15,425 nt of DNA. It comes from JAISXK01 sp031549625 (GTDB lineage Bacteria; Bacillota; Clostridia; Christensenellales; CAG-138). The DNA lies in NCBI GenBank assembly GCA_031549625.1, contig JAVBPK010000098.1, forward strand, positions 1 through 15,425, in the 5' to 3' direction. Position 1 is the stretch's first letter. Every line of letters begins with the position of its first letter. A program made the position numbers and the translations under genes. The notes beneath the pieces are model-generated. The model did not search any database, was not told the origin of the DNA, and was given only the letters and a program-made list of their open reading frames with translations. Positions 7,379 to 15,007 of this stretch are shown in pieces.

Positions 7379-7916
7379 GTGCGTGTTGTACCTTTTGGAT
7401 GTATTTATCCGTTTGTGGGTAGGGGATGTTGACCAATGCGCGCCCTTCCGACACCGCCGGATCACTCAGCCATTTATCCACTGTGCCCTGCCCCGCGTTA
7501 TATGCCGCCAGCGTCAGCACAACGTCGTGGTCGTAGCGGTCCAGCAAAAAGCGCAAATACCAGCAACCATACCGGATGCTCGTTTCAGGATCAAACAAAT
7601 CGTCCTGACTATACTTGTTCTCATCCAGTTTTCCCGCTATCCACGCCCCTGTTTCCGGCATGACCTGCATGAGCCCCCGCGCACCCGCCACGCTTGTCAC
7701 TCCCGGCCTGTTGCTGCTTTCCGTATGGATAACCGCGGCCACCAAATATGGGTCCAACGTATATTGGAGCGCGTATTTTTCTATCAAATCCGCATATGTC
7801 AGTTTGTATGTTCGCTTTTCAAGCTCCCGTCCCAGCAGCATGCCTACGATGAGCGCGAGCAAAATGCATACCATGGCCAGAAATATATATTGGTGCGCTT
7901 TTTTTGTCTTTTTCAT
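7341..7916 (-). CDS. Membrane-anchored lytic transglycosylase (SLT domain)
   Basis: This 191-residue protein should cut glycan strands of peptidoglycan. It has a lysine-rich start, one membrane anchor at about residues 11-28 and an SLT catalytic domain at about 42-170. Motifs are IHTESS with the catalytic Glu66, GLMQVMP (81-87) and AYNAG (138-142). The short form with one anchor fits the Gram-positive soluble-lytic-transglycosylase-like family. The start is uncertain: ATG 7916 and TTG 7925 are in frame and neither has a convincing Shine-Dalgarno site, so translation may depend on coupling to the kinase gene ending at 7933. It overlaps the following binding-protein gene by 38 bases. Confidence 0.92.
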   Translation of the reverse strand: MKKTKKAHQYIFLAMVCILLALIVGMLLGRELEKRTYKLTYADLIEKYALQYTLDPYLVAAVIHTESSNRPGVTSVAGARGLMQVMPETGAWIAGKLDENKYSQDDLFDPETSIRYGCWYLRFLLDRYDHDVVLTLAAYNAGQGTVDKWLSDPAVSEGRALVNIPYPQTDKYIQKVQHAHEKYQTLYKNAF

Positions 7917-7932
7917 TTTTGCCAAGGCGGTT

Positions 7933-8550
7933 TTATTCGCTTTCCCATTCCTTTTGCAGCGCCTCTACTTGCGCGCGCAGCTCTTCGAATGTCCCAGAAT
8001 TTTGTATGACTTTATGTGCATATTTCAGCTTTTCGTCCTGCGGCATCTGGCTTTTCATCCTTGCCAGCGCCTGCCCTTCCGTGCAATGATCCCGCCGCAA
8101 AATACGTTGCAGGCGCACCTCGTCATCCGCTACCACGACCCAGACCTCGTCCATTTGCTCGTATAAACCTGCTTCTATCAGGAGCGCCGCATCCCAGACC
8201 ACGGGCATCGTTGCGTTGATTTGCCTGTGCGCGGCCTCTTTCTCTTGCAGCCATTCACCGATAAGCGGGTGCAGAATAGCGTTTAGCTCTGCCCGTTTTT
8301 TTGCGCTTTGGAACGTGATTTTTGCTAACGCGGCGCGATCCAGCGAGCCGTCCGCCTGTATGATTTCCGCGCCGAAATGCGCTTGCAGCGCCCGCAGACC
8401 GTTGCTTGCCTTTTCTACGACAGCGCGCGCGGCTTCATCCGCATCCAGCACGCAGACGCCGCTTTCCCGCAGCATGGCGGACACTGCCGACTTGCCCGCA
8501 CCAATGCCCCCCGTCAATCCTATGCGTTTGCCCTGCCTCTGCATGCTCAT
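7933..8550 (-). CDS. coaE: Dephospho-CoA kinase
   Basis: This 205-residue cytosolic enzyme performs the last step of coenzyme A synthesis, adding a phosphate to the 3' hydroxyl of dephospho-CoA. The P-loop reads GGIGAGKS (14-21) and is followed by VLDADEAAR, the family's substrate-binding Asp region. HPLIGEWL and the lid region (RLQRILRRD) also match the family, and length is normal. The start ATG overlaps the stop of polA as ATGA, so translation is probably coupled. There is no good Shine-Dalgarno site of its own, and an in-frame ATG two codons later is an alternative start. The polA-coaE pairing is common in Firmicutes. Confidence 0.95.
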   Translation of the reverse strand: MSMQRQGKRIGLTGGIGAGKSAVSAMLRESGVCVLDADEAARAVVEKASNGLRALQAHFGAEIIQADGSLDRAALAKITFQSAKKRAELNAILHPLIGEWLQEKEAAHRQINATMPVVWDAALLIEAGLYEQMDEVWVVVADDEVRLQRILRRDHCTEGQALARMKSQMPQDEKLKYAHKVIQNSGTFEELRAQVEALQKEWESE

Positions 8551-11132
8551 TTTGTTTCGTACCAGCTATGCCCGACACGAACATCCGCCTCGAGCGGCAC
8601 GCACAGCCGCATGGCGTTCTGCATGCAGTCGCGCACCAGCTCCACCGCCTGATCCACTTCTTCGGCCGGGACGTCCAGTATCAATTCGTCATGCACCTGC
8701 AGAATGAGTTTTGCCTGCATATTTCTTGCTTGCAGCGCTTCGTCCACATGCACCATGGCAAGCTTAATGATATCCGCCGCCGAACCCTGAATGGGCATAT
8801 TCATGGCCACCCTCTCGCCAAACGAACGCGTGTTGTACTGGCTGCTGCTCAATTCCGGTAGGCCGCGCCTTCTGCCCAGGATGGTTTTCACATACCCTTG
8901 TTCTTTGCCATCCTGCACGCTCTTTTGCATATAAGCGCGCACCCCCGGATATTTGTCTAAATACTTCTGTATGTATTCTCCGGCTTGTTTTTTCCCTATG
9001 CCCAAATTGCGCGCAAGCCCAAAATCGCTTATGCCATACACGATGCCAAAATTGACAGCCTTTGCCGCGCTGCGCTGGGATTGTTCCACCTGATCGAGCG
9101 GCACGCCAAACACCTCGCTTGCCGTACGCGCGTGGATGTCTCCGCCGTTTAGAAAAGCGTTAATCATGGTTTCGTCGCCGCTGATATGCGCCAACAGGCG
9201 CAGCTCGATTTGGGAATAATCCGCGCCAACCAGCACGCAACCCGGACTTGCGACAAACGCTTTACGAATTTCTCTGCCCTGCTGCGTGCGCACCGGAATG
9301 TTTTGTAAGTTTGGATCCGTGCTGCTGATGCGGCCCGTCGCCGTCACATTTTGATTGAAGCTGGTGTGCACCCGCCCATCCGCCGGAAAAATCGCCGCCA
9401 ATAGGCCATCTACAAATGTGCTTTTCAACTTCGTTAAAAAGCGGTATTCCTGCACCAGGTTTACCACCGGGTGCGCATCCGCAAGCGCCTCCAACACTTC
9501 CGCATCGGTTGAATATCCTGTTTTTGTTTTCCGCTGCGCAGGCAATTGCAATTTTTCGAATAAAATCGCACCCAATTGCTTGGGAGAGAGAATGTTGAAT
9601 GTTTCTCCCGCTTGCTCGTAAATATCGGCCGCCAAAGCATCGATCGTCTTGGCAAACTGCGCATTTAATTCGTTCAGCACGGCTGTATCCACCAAAAAAC
9701 CCTGTTTTTCCATGCGGTATAGCACGCCCGTCAGCGGCAGCTCCATCGTGTTATAAAGCTCGTCCAGGTCTTTTTCTTTTAGCTCTTCCAGCATGGGTGC
9801 CGCCAACGCAAACAAATCACACGCGTTCACTTCATTGCTGCCTGTCCGCACATGCAGCAGGCTTTGCAGTTCTGACGCGGGCTGTGTGGCATTTAGCAAG
9901 TAGTCCGCAATCATGGCGTCGAATGCGACTCCCGCAAGCGTTATTTTGTAGCTTGCCAGCATATGCATCCATTTCTTTGCGTCGAAAAGCAGCTTTGCTA
10001 TGCCCGCGTCTTCCAACGACGGGCGCAAGCAAGCAAACACTTCCGCGGGATCCAAGCCCGGCTCCAGCAACGTGCCGGAAAAGCACATCCTGTATTCTTT
10101 TTGTGCGTCGCCTGCCACGGCCAATGTATCCCCCGCCATGCACAGCGCCCATTCTTTGGCATTTTTCAGGGCGGCCGCCGCTTCCTCTACGCCATTCATA
10201 TCTTTTAGAAGCACGCTTTCTTTTCTTCCGCGTTCCGCGCGCGGCGCTTTTTCCTGCATGTTTGCCTCGCCCTCCGGCAATCTTTTCATGATCGCAAACA
10301 ATTGGTATTGCGCCAACAAACCGCGCCCGCCTGCCAAACGCCCGGCATGGAAGCGGCTGTCTTCCAGCGTGCACTCCACCGGCGCTTTTGTGTCTATCAC
10401 GCCCAGCCCATAACTCATGCGCGCCAGATCCGCGCTTTCGGCTACCTTTTCACCCAGCTTACCCTTGATATCCGCCGCATGCGCCAGCACGTTTTCCAAT
10501 GTTTCATATTCCTGCAAAAGCTTTAGCGCCGTCTTTTCTCCCCCGCCCGGTATGCCGGGGATGTTGTCGGAATTGTCGCCCATCAGGCCCTTGAGGTCTT
10601 TCATGCGCTCCGGCGTGAGGCCGTATGCTTCCTTGAGCGCAGCTTTATCCATCTCCGCCGTTTCTGTAATGCCCTTTTTAGTAAGCAGCACATGCGTTGT
10701 GTCAGAGATCAACTGCAGCGCGTCTTTGTCGCCCGTTACCACCAATGCGTTTATGCCCTGTTCCTCCGCCTTTTTCGCAAATGTGCCCAATATATCGTCC
10801 GCTTCGAATGTTTCGCACGTGCAGACGCACACGCCCATTTGCTTTAATATTTCCTGTACAAGCGGAAACTGCGGGCGCAAGTCTTCCGGCGTCTCCCTTC
10901 TGCCAGCCTTATAGTCCGCGAATGTTGCATGCCGGAATGTTGGGCCATGCATATCGAACGCCACCAGAAGATAATCCGGCTTACGCTCAAGCACCTTCAT
11001 CAGCATATTCAGGAAGCCAAAAACCGCTCCCGTTGGCGCGCCTTCCCGGCTTGTCATCGACGGCAGCGCATAATACGCACGATGCATCAGGCTGTTTCCG
11101 TCTATTCCGATAAATAATTTTCGCTTTTCCAT
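8547..11132 (-). CDS. polA: DNA polymerase I
   Basis: This 861-residue enzyme fills gaps and removes RNA primers in replication and repair. The 5'-3' exonuclease domain (about 1-290) keeps its metal-binding acids: FEADD (109-113), GDKD (134-137) and GDNSDNIPG (185-193). The central exonuclease-like domain (about 305-460) lacks the DxE of exo motif I and the other proofreading acids, so it is probably inactive, as in Bacillus and Thermus Pol I. The polymerase domain carries motif A GADYSQIELR (Asp638), motif B around RSAAKAVNFGIVYG (687-700) and motif C LQVHDE (Asp815). ATG 11132 has AAAGGA seven bases upstream. It lies 51 bases after the phosphorylase gene and overlaps coaE by four bases. Confidence 0.98.
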   Translation of the reverse strand: MEKRKLFIGIDGNSLMHRAYYALPSMTSREGAPTGAVFGFLNMLMKVLERKPDYLLVAFDMHGPTFRHATFADYKAGRRETPEDLRPQFPLVQEILKQMGVCVCTCETFEADDILGTFAKKAEEQGINALVVTGDKDALQLISDTTHVLLTKKGITETAEMDKAALKEAYGLTPERMKDLKGLMGDNSDNIPGIPGGGEKTALKLLQEYETLENVLAHAADIKGKLGEKVAESADLARMSYGLGVIDTKAPVECTLEDSRFHAGRLAGGRGLLAQYQLFAIMKRLPEGEANMQEKAPRAERGRKESVLLKDMNGVEEAAAALKNAKEWALCMAGDTLAVAGDAQKEYRMCFSGTLLEPGLDPAEVFACLRPSLEDAGIAKLLFDAKKWMHMLASYKITLAGVAFDAMIADYLLNATQPASELQSLLHVRTGSNEVNACDLFALAAPMLEELKEKDLDELYNTMELPLTGVLYRMEKQGFLVDTAVLNELNAQFAKTIDALAADIYEQAGETFNILSPKQLGAILFEKLQLPAQRKTKTGYSTDAEVLEALADAHPVVNLVQEYRFLTKLKSTFVDGLLAAIFPADGRVHTSFNQNVTATGRISSTDPNLQNIPVRTQQGREIRKAFVASPGCVLVGADYSQIELRLLAHISGDETMINAFLNGGDIHARTASEVFGVPLDQVEQSQRSAAKAVNFGIVYGISDFGLARNLGIGKKQAGEYIQKYLDKYPGVRAYMQKSVQDGKEQGYVKTILGRRRGLPELSSSQYNTRSFGERVAMNMPIQGSAADIIKLAMVHVDEALQARNMQAKLILQVHDELILDVPAEEVDQAVELVRDCMQNAMRLCVPLEADVRVGHSWYETK

Positions 11133-11183
11133 CCGGTTTTCCTTTAGCTTTATTCTTTGCTCTTGCGCTGACTACATGCATGA

Positions 11184-12506
11184 TTATTGTACGACTTCGT
11201 ATACCAGTGGGCGAACTTTTTCGCCCGTTTCCTGTTCGCTGATGCACACACCCGCGCGCAGCGCGGAAGTTGCCGCTTCCACCCGCGTTTCGTCATTTAC
11301 ATAAAATGTGCAAAGCGGCGTTTGCAAATCTACATGATCGCCCAACCTTTTATGCATGACCAGGCCAACCGCAGGGTCGATGACATCTTCCTTTTTTGCC
11401 CGCCCCGCGCCCAAAATCTGGGCCGCTTGGCCTATTCGCGCCGCGTCCATGTTAATAATTTCCCCTTTTTGCTCGGGAAATATTTCGATTTTTTGTTTTA
11501 CCTTGCACAGACGTTCCATGCCAGCCGAATCAAGAACGGAAGCGTCCCCGCCCTGCGCTTGCACAAACTCACGCAGTTTTTGAAGCCCGGCGCCGCTGCG
11601 CAATGCCTTTTGCAGCTTTTCCCTCGCCTGTGCCTCATCTTTTGCCAAATCACTCAATAGGAGCATGTGGCTCCCCAAAAGCATATTCACTTCATATAAG
11701 GGGTCTGTTTCCGGCAGGCTTCCGCTTAGCAATTCCACCGCCTCGCGCACTTCCAACGCGTTTCCCACCGCCAAGCCCAGCGGCTGGTTCATGTCTGTAA
11801 TGACCGCGACCACGCGGCGGCCAAACGCGCGCCCGATTTCCACCATGCTGCCTGCCAGCAAGCGCGCGTCTTCCATGGTATCTACAAACGCGCCGGATCC
11901 CATTTTTACATCGAGAACGATGGCATCCGCACCGGACGCAAGCTTTTTGCTCATTATGCTGGACGCGATCAGCGGCACGCTGTTTACTGTACCCGTTACA
12001 TCCCTGAGGGCATATAGTTTTTTGTCCGCCGGAACCAGATTCTGCGACTGTCCAACGACGGCAAGCCCTATTTCGTTTATTTGCCGGATAAATTCCTGCA
12101 TGGAAATTTCCACGCGCATGCCGGGGATGCTTTCGAGCTTATCGATGGTTCCACCCGTATGCCCCAGCCCTCTGCCAGACATTTTTGCCACTTTTCCGCC
12201 GCACGCTGCCACCAACGGCGCCACCGCCAACGTGGTTGTGTCGCCCACGCCGCCTGTGGAATGCTTATCTACTTTGACGCCCGCTATGCCGGATAAATCT
12301 ATAATTTCGCCTGAACGCATCATGGCCAATGTTAAATCCGCCGTTTCCCGCGCGTCCATGCCCTCGTAACACACAGCCATCAAAAAAGCGGACATTTGAT
12401 AATCCGGCATTTCGCCGTTTACATATCCGCCAATCAGCCAGTTTATTTCCTGTGTGCTCAATGCGTTCCCGCGCTTTTTCTTTTCTATCAAATCTACAAC
12501 GCGCAT
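11184..12506 (-). CDS. pdp: Pyrimidine-nucleoside phosphorylase
   Basis: This 440-residue enzyme should split pyrimidine nucleosides with phosphate to give a free base and (deoxy)ribose-1-phosphate in nucleoside salvage. The family signature SGRGLGHTGGTIDKLE lies at 110-125, and the phosphate-binding KHSTGGVGDTT at 81-91. The N-terminal helical part (RVVDLIEKKKRG) and C-terminal alpha/beta part have normal length. Gram-positive members mostly accept both uridine and thymidine, so pdp fits better than thymidine-only deoA; sequence alone does not settle this. ATG 12506 has AAAGGCGG seven bases upstream. In-frame codons up to 12602 would extend into the leader and were rejected. It is the first gene of the long minus-strand string, after the promoter candidate at 12612-12641. 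Confidence 0.94.
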   Translation of the reverse strand: MRVVDLIEKKKRGNALSTQEINWLIGGYVNGEMPDYQMSAFLMAVCYEGMDARETADLTLAMMRSGEIIDLSGIAGVKVDKHSTGGVGDTTTLAVAPLVAACGGKVAKMSGRGLGHTGGTIDKLESIPGMRVEISMQEFIRQINEIGLAVVGQSQNLVPADKKLYALRDVTGTVNSVPLIASSIMSKKLASGADAIVLDVKMGSGAFVDTMEDARLLAGSMVEIGRAFGRRVVAVITDMNQPLGLAVGNALEVREAVELLSGSLPETDPLYEVNMLLGSHMLLLSDLAKDEAQAREKLQKALRSGAGLQKLREFVQAQGGDASVLDSAGMERLCKVKQKIEIFPEQKGEIINMDAARIGQAAQILGAGRAKKEDVIDPAVGLVMHKRLGDHVDLQTPLCTFYVNDETRVEAATSALRAGVCISEQETGEKVRPLVYEVVQ

Positions 12507-12573
12507 GCTTATACCGCCTTTCGCGCCCGCTGGCGTATTGCTAGCTTTGCCACCATAACAGCCGAATATAAAA

Positions 12574-12599
12574 GGGCTGCCAGCTGCCCGGACGAGCCC
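12574..12599 (-). promoter_or_regulatory. Leader hairpin with T-run before the phosphorylase gene
   Basis: On the minus strand GGGCT (12595-12599) can pair with AGCCC (12574-12578), directly followed by TTTTATATT. A competing GGGC inside the loop can pair with the same GCCC. It would lie at the very 5' end of the predicted transcript. It could be a weak attenuator or simply a 5'-protecting hairpin; the stem is short, so confidence is low. Confidence 0.25.
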
Positions 12600-12611
12600 C
12601 ATATTTGTGAT

Positions 12612-12641
12612 ATTGTATCATACCGTACAGGTTTGTATCAA
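12612..12641 (-). promoter_or_regulatory. Promoter candidate for the pdp-polA operon, with 8-bp direct repeats
   Basis: On the minus strand TTGATA (12636-12641) is followed after 18 bases by TACAAT (12612-12617). Both hexamers overlap copies of TGATACAA (12633-12640 and 12614-12621), which repeat with a 19-base period. The predicted leader is about 100 bases. No other promoter of comparable quality was seen between here and 3656. Confidence 0.55.
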
Positions 12642-12677
12642 GTTCACACCAGCGTACACGCCGTGAATAATCCATGG

Positions 12678-12708
12678 TAAAATAGTAAAGGGCAGAACGT
12701 TATGCCCT
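12678..12708 (-). terminator. Terminator after the SH3-domain gene
   Basis: On the minus strand AGGGCA (12703-12708) pairs with TGCCCT (12689-12694) around an 8-base loop, then TTTACTATTTT follows. It lies 38 bases past the stop codon of the SH3 protein gene and just before the promoter of the next unit. The T-tract is interrupted, so strength may be moderate. Confidence 0.6.
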
Positions 12709-12745
12709 GCCGCAGCTTATCAAAAAAGCGTATACTCGCGGTGGC

Positions 12746-13687
12746 TTATGCCGCCAGCACCGTGATGGGTATCTCTATTTTCAACCACGTATCATCTTTA
12801 AAATCGTCATTGTCATCGTAATTAAAATTGGCCACCACTACATACTGGCCGGGGGGCAATGCCAGTTCGCCCGTAGCGGAAAAGTTTTTGCTGATACTAT
12901 CATCCATCAGCACGAATCCCATATCCAGTATATCAGCGGCCAGAGGCGTATTGCGCTGTAGTCTATGTGTTAGGATATCCAATTTGGATATCCCGCCGAT
13001 GCTCCAATCGCCTGTTGCGCTCTTTACCGAGCATAATATTTCGTCCCCATAAATGGTGGCGCTGCGTTTGCTGCCCTTGTATGTTACTTTTGCAGTACCA
13101 AAACCTCTTTTTATTGTTTCGCCTTTTTTCAGAACCGTTTTGGACAAATATACTTCCAACTGGATATCGCCCTTGCCCATCGTTACTTTACTGGATGACC
13201 CGCCCGATACCGAAGTTTGCACATCCGATAAGTCTAAAAACGAAGCCATTGTATAGGCTTTTTCGCCGTTGAATTGTATTTCCGCCCAATCACCCTCGGT
13301 TTTTACATATACCACGGAACTGCCCTTTTTTAAGGAGCCTACTTTTTTATACGATGTGCTTGGGCCGCTGCGCACATTGCCGCTTTTTTTTGCCTTGACC
13401 GGCCGCGTTTCTTCTTTGGGCGCGTGCCCAACGATATCGGCCGTTTGAATATACCCGGTTTTGTTATTATAGCTTATCGCTGTCCATATGCCGTCGATAC
13501 CTGTTTTTTCTACACTATCGCCCACTTTTAGTGAGCCCATTGCGCCACCCTTACCACTTGGCAAGGTGTATACTCGTGTGTTTTTTTGCACAAAAACGTA
13601 TTCTGCAGCCAATGCCGGTGCTGCATATGAGAGCAATACTGCGAGAACAAGTAAGATACCTATCCATTTGTGCGGGCTGGTTTTCAT
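12746..13687 (-). CDS. Secreted protein with two bacterial SH3 domains and an unknown C-terminal domain
   Basis: This 313-residue protein has a classic signal peptide (positive start, hydrophobic core 9-20) with likely cleavage after APALAA near residue 28. There is no lipobox or sortase motif. Two SH3b repeats follow, at about 30-85 and 97-153; the second carries the typical GNVRSGPSTSYKKVGSLKKG. Such domains usually bind cell-wall peptides or polymers. Residues about 170-313 form a beta-rich domain ending in LPPGQYVVVANF and an Asp-rich loop (DDNDDFKDD), which I do not recognise. No catalytic domain is visible, so it may be a wall-bound structural or sensor protein. ATG 13687 has a strong AGGAGG five bases upstream. 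Part of its C-terminal coding region recurs upstream as a degenerate copy at 13930-14032. It appears to be a single-gene unit with its own terminator. Confidence 0.88.
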   Translation of the reverse strand: MKTSPHKWIGILLVLAVLLSYAAPALAAEYVFVQKNTRVYTLPSGKGGAMGSLKVGDSVEKTGIDGIWTAISYNNKTGYIQTADIVGHAPKEETRPVKAKKSGNVRSGPSTSYKKVGSLKKGSSVVYVKTEGDWAEIQFNGEKAYTMASFLDLSDVQTSVSGGSSSKVTMGKGDIQLEVYLSKTVLKKGETIKRGFGTAKVTYKGSKRSATIYGDEILCSVKSATGDWSIGGISKLDILTHRLQRNTPLAADILDMGFVLMDDSISKNFSATGELALPPGQYVVVANFNYDDNDDFKDDTWLKIEIPITVLAA

Positions 13688-13736
13688 ATACGCCTCCTGT
13701 ACTATCTTATTTGTTCAAACGATTTCCTACACGAAA

Positions 13737-13765
13737 ATCTTAACACAAGCCAATTGGGGATGCAA
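13737..13765 (-). promoter_or_regulatory. Weak promoter candidate for the SH3-domain gene
   Basis: On the minus strand TTGCAT (13760-13765) precedes TAAGAT (13737-13742) with a 17-base spacer. The -10 matches four of six consensus bases and the -35 three of six. It gives a leader of about 45 bases before the strong Shine-Dalgarno site. The call rests on spacing and position more than on sequence match. Confidence 0.35.
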
Positions 13766-13929
13766 ATGCACGGGTATACTCTTTATAAAAATTTCATTTA
13801 TTTGAAATATTTTCTTTTGTTATTTTGAGCTAATTCACGTGCCATGGCGGTGTTTTGTTTAGTCTATCTATCAAATGAAAAGGAAACAGAGTCCTTTTTC
13901 GAACCCGGAGGCTTTCAATGGGCGGCGGG

Positions 13930-14032
13930 ACCGCTACATACTGGCCGGGAGGCAATGCCGGTTCGCCAGTAGCAAAAAAGTTTTTGATGATACTATCATC
14001 CCTCAGCACGAATCCCATATCCAGTATATCAG
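13930..14032 (-). pseudogene. Truncated, diverged copy of the SH3-protein C-terminal coding region
   Basis: These 103 bases align without gaps to 12834-12936 inside the SH3-domain gene, with 8 mismatches by my count. The reading frame survives through the block (DILDMGFVLRDDSIIKNFF against DILDMGFVLMDDSISKNFS). Six of the eight changes alter residues: Met to Arg, Ser to Ile, Ser to Phe by two changes, Leu to Pro, and Val to Ala. A TGA stop lies two codons upstream of the block, and the sequence after it is unrelated to the parent. There is no start signal. This is best read as a remnant of a former tandem paralogue or of a partial duplication, now free of selection. Confidence 0.85.
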
Positions 14033-14314
14033 TTCATGCGTGGCTGCTTCGCAGCAACTCTGCGTGTATCTCTGTTGATTGGCATTTCACCACCAATGGC
14101 GCCAGGATCAAGCCCAAAAAGCTTTTCCTGTTTTTTTATTGCTTTCCGGTCAGAGCACTAGGGGCAGTGCGCCCTTTCCGCCGGACGCGGGCGCAATACT
14201 CAACAAACCGAATACTTCGTATCCCTTTTCACGTCGTTTTTCGATTTCTTTTCCGCTTTTCGTCACTAATTGCTTTTTTGCTTTTAATCAGTAGTTTTCT
14301 AATACAAAGCATAA

Positions 14315-14971
14315 TTAATCATCTTTTACAGCAACAGCGAAGCATTGTTTCCCCATAATTCTCCAAACTATTGGAACCATTAAATACAACTTAATAAAAA
14401 AATCATGTTGTGGTAGCTTACTTTTAGTTGTATATGGTAAGAATTGCGGAATCATTACCTTGATTTTAAATCCGCTAATTTCTAATGCTTCTTGTAGACT
14501 TCTGTCACTCAATGGCAATACATGATCGATAAAATCCCAATATTCTTTATAAGCAAATCTTATATTGGGCTGGAGAATTAATAACCGTCCTTTATTTTTT
14601 AAAATCCGTCTTAGCTCACTTAAAGTTTGGAACAAATTTTCTCTTGAGGGTAAGTGTTCAAAAAAGTTGCTTATAAATGCTACATCTATTGTAGCATCTG
14701 AAACTTGTTTCATATCAGTTGACGATGTAAGGTATACCTTGACATCGTCGTTTGCATGCAATAATACATCCTCGTTTAAATCAATAGCATATTTTTCTTT
14801 ACATGTAATGTTATTTATAAAATCGCAACAGCCTGCCGCCACATCCAATACAATATCACTATTTTTGATATATTTTGAAAAAAATATGTCGCATAGCACA
14901 GCCCACATTTTATTTTTTTTCCGCTTTAAATCAGAATCAAAACGGTTATTATATATCTTAGTTAAATCCAT
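14315..14971 (-). CDS. Class I SAM-dependent methyltransferase, AT-rich and probably acquired
   Basis: This 218-residue protein has a Rossmann-type methyltransferase core. Motif I is VLDVAAGCCDFI (about 41-52; the usual GxGxG is altered to AAGCC), the acidic end of strand two is YAIDLNED, and FFEHLPSRENLFQTLSELRR with LLILQPN follow. The later block around YWDFIDHVLPLSDRSLQEAL resembles methyltransferases found in surface-glycan gene clusters, so a sugar or glycan substrate is a guess. The gene is much richer in A and T, and in codons such as AAA, ATA and TTA, than genes to its left, which suggests transfer. I chose ATG 14971 because AGGGGGG lies five bases upstream; an ATG at 14986 is upstream of that site. 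It stands alone, with its own promoter and a palindrome over the start region. Confidence 0.85.
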   Translation of the reverse strand: MDLTKIYNNRFDSDLKRKKNKMWAVLCDIFFSKYIKNSDIVLDVAAGCCDFINNITCKEKYAIDLNEDVLLHANDDVKVYLTSSTDMKQVSDATIDVAFISNFFEHLPSRENLFQTLSELRRILKNKGRLLILQPNIRFAYKEYWDFIDHVLPLSDRSLQEALEISGFKIKVMIPQFLPYTTKSKLPQHDFFIKLYLMVPIVWRIMGKQCFAVAVKDD

Positions 14972-14984
14972 ATTTTCCCCCCTC

Positions 14985-15007
14985 ATATGTTTAGTGTCTA
15001 AACTTAT
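14985..15007. promoter_or_regulatory. Near-perfect palindrome, probable operator for the methyltransferase
   Basis: ATATGTTTAG (14985-14994) and CTAAACTTAT (14998-15007) are inverted repeats around TGT, matching at 9 of 10 positions with a perfect 6-bp core (GTTTAG/CTAAAC). The 23-bp site starts one base past the -10 box, so it covers the predicted start of transcription and reaches close to the ribosome-binding site. Its size and symmetry suit a dimeric repressor; no regulator gene is adjacent in this window. Confidence 0.6.

Larger units (their letters stand above)
13688..14314. other. Gene-poor spacer holding a promoter candidate and duplication debris
   Basis: This 627-base stretch has no intact gene that I can support. 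It contains the presumed promoter of the SH3 gene at its left end, a 103-bp diverged copy of part of that gene, a short GCTGC-TTC-GCAGC hairpin (14043-14055) and a low-complexity T-rich part at about 14210-14290. A 45-codon minus-strand frame at 14150-14287 lacks a ribosome-binding site. No clear terminator for the methyltransferase gene is seen. Confidence 0.6.

Noticed and set aside
9599..10291. Plus-strand frame of 230 codons opposite polA
   Set aside because: It lies fully inside conserved polA coding sequence and its composition (many Pro, Arg, Cys) is that of a shadow frame.
11665..12369. Plus-strand frame of 234 codons opposite the phosphorylase gene
   Set aside because: The minus strand carries the full phosphorylase signature. 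The plus frame shows no domain and no start signal.
13830..14018. A 62-codon minus-strand frame covering the duplicated block, read as a small gene
   Set aside because: Its first half is the diverged copy of the SH3-protein C-terminal part and its second half is unrelated sequence. The start lies inside the copied block with no ribosome-binding site, so a remnant is the better reading.
14150..14287. 45-codon minus-strand frame (contains REKGYEVFGLLSIAPASGGK) between the gene remnant and the methyltransferase
   Set aside because: It looks somewhat protein-like but has no ribosome-binding site and only a GTG start at 14266, and I recognise no family. It may be another gene remnant, but that cannot be supported.
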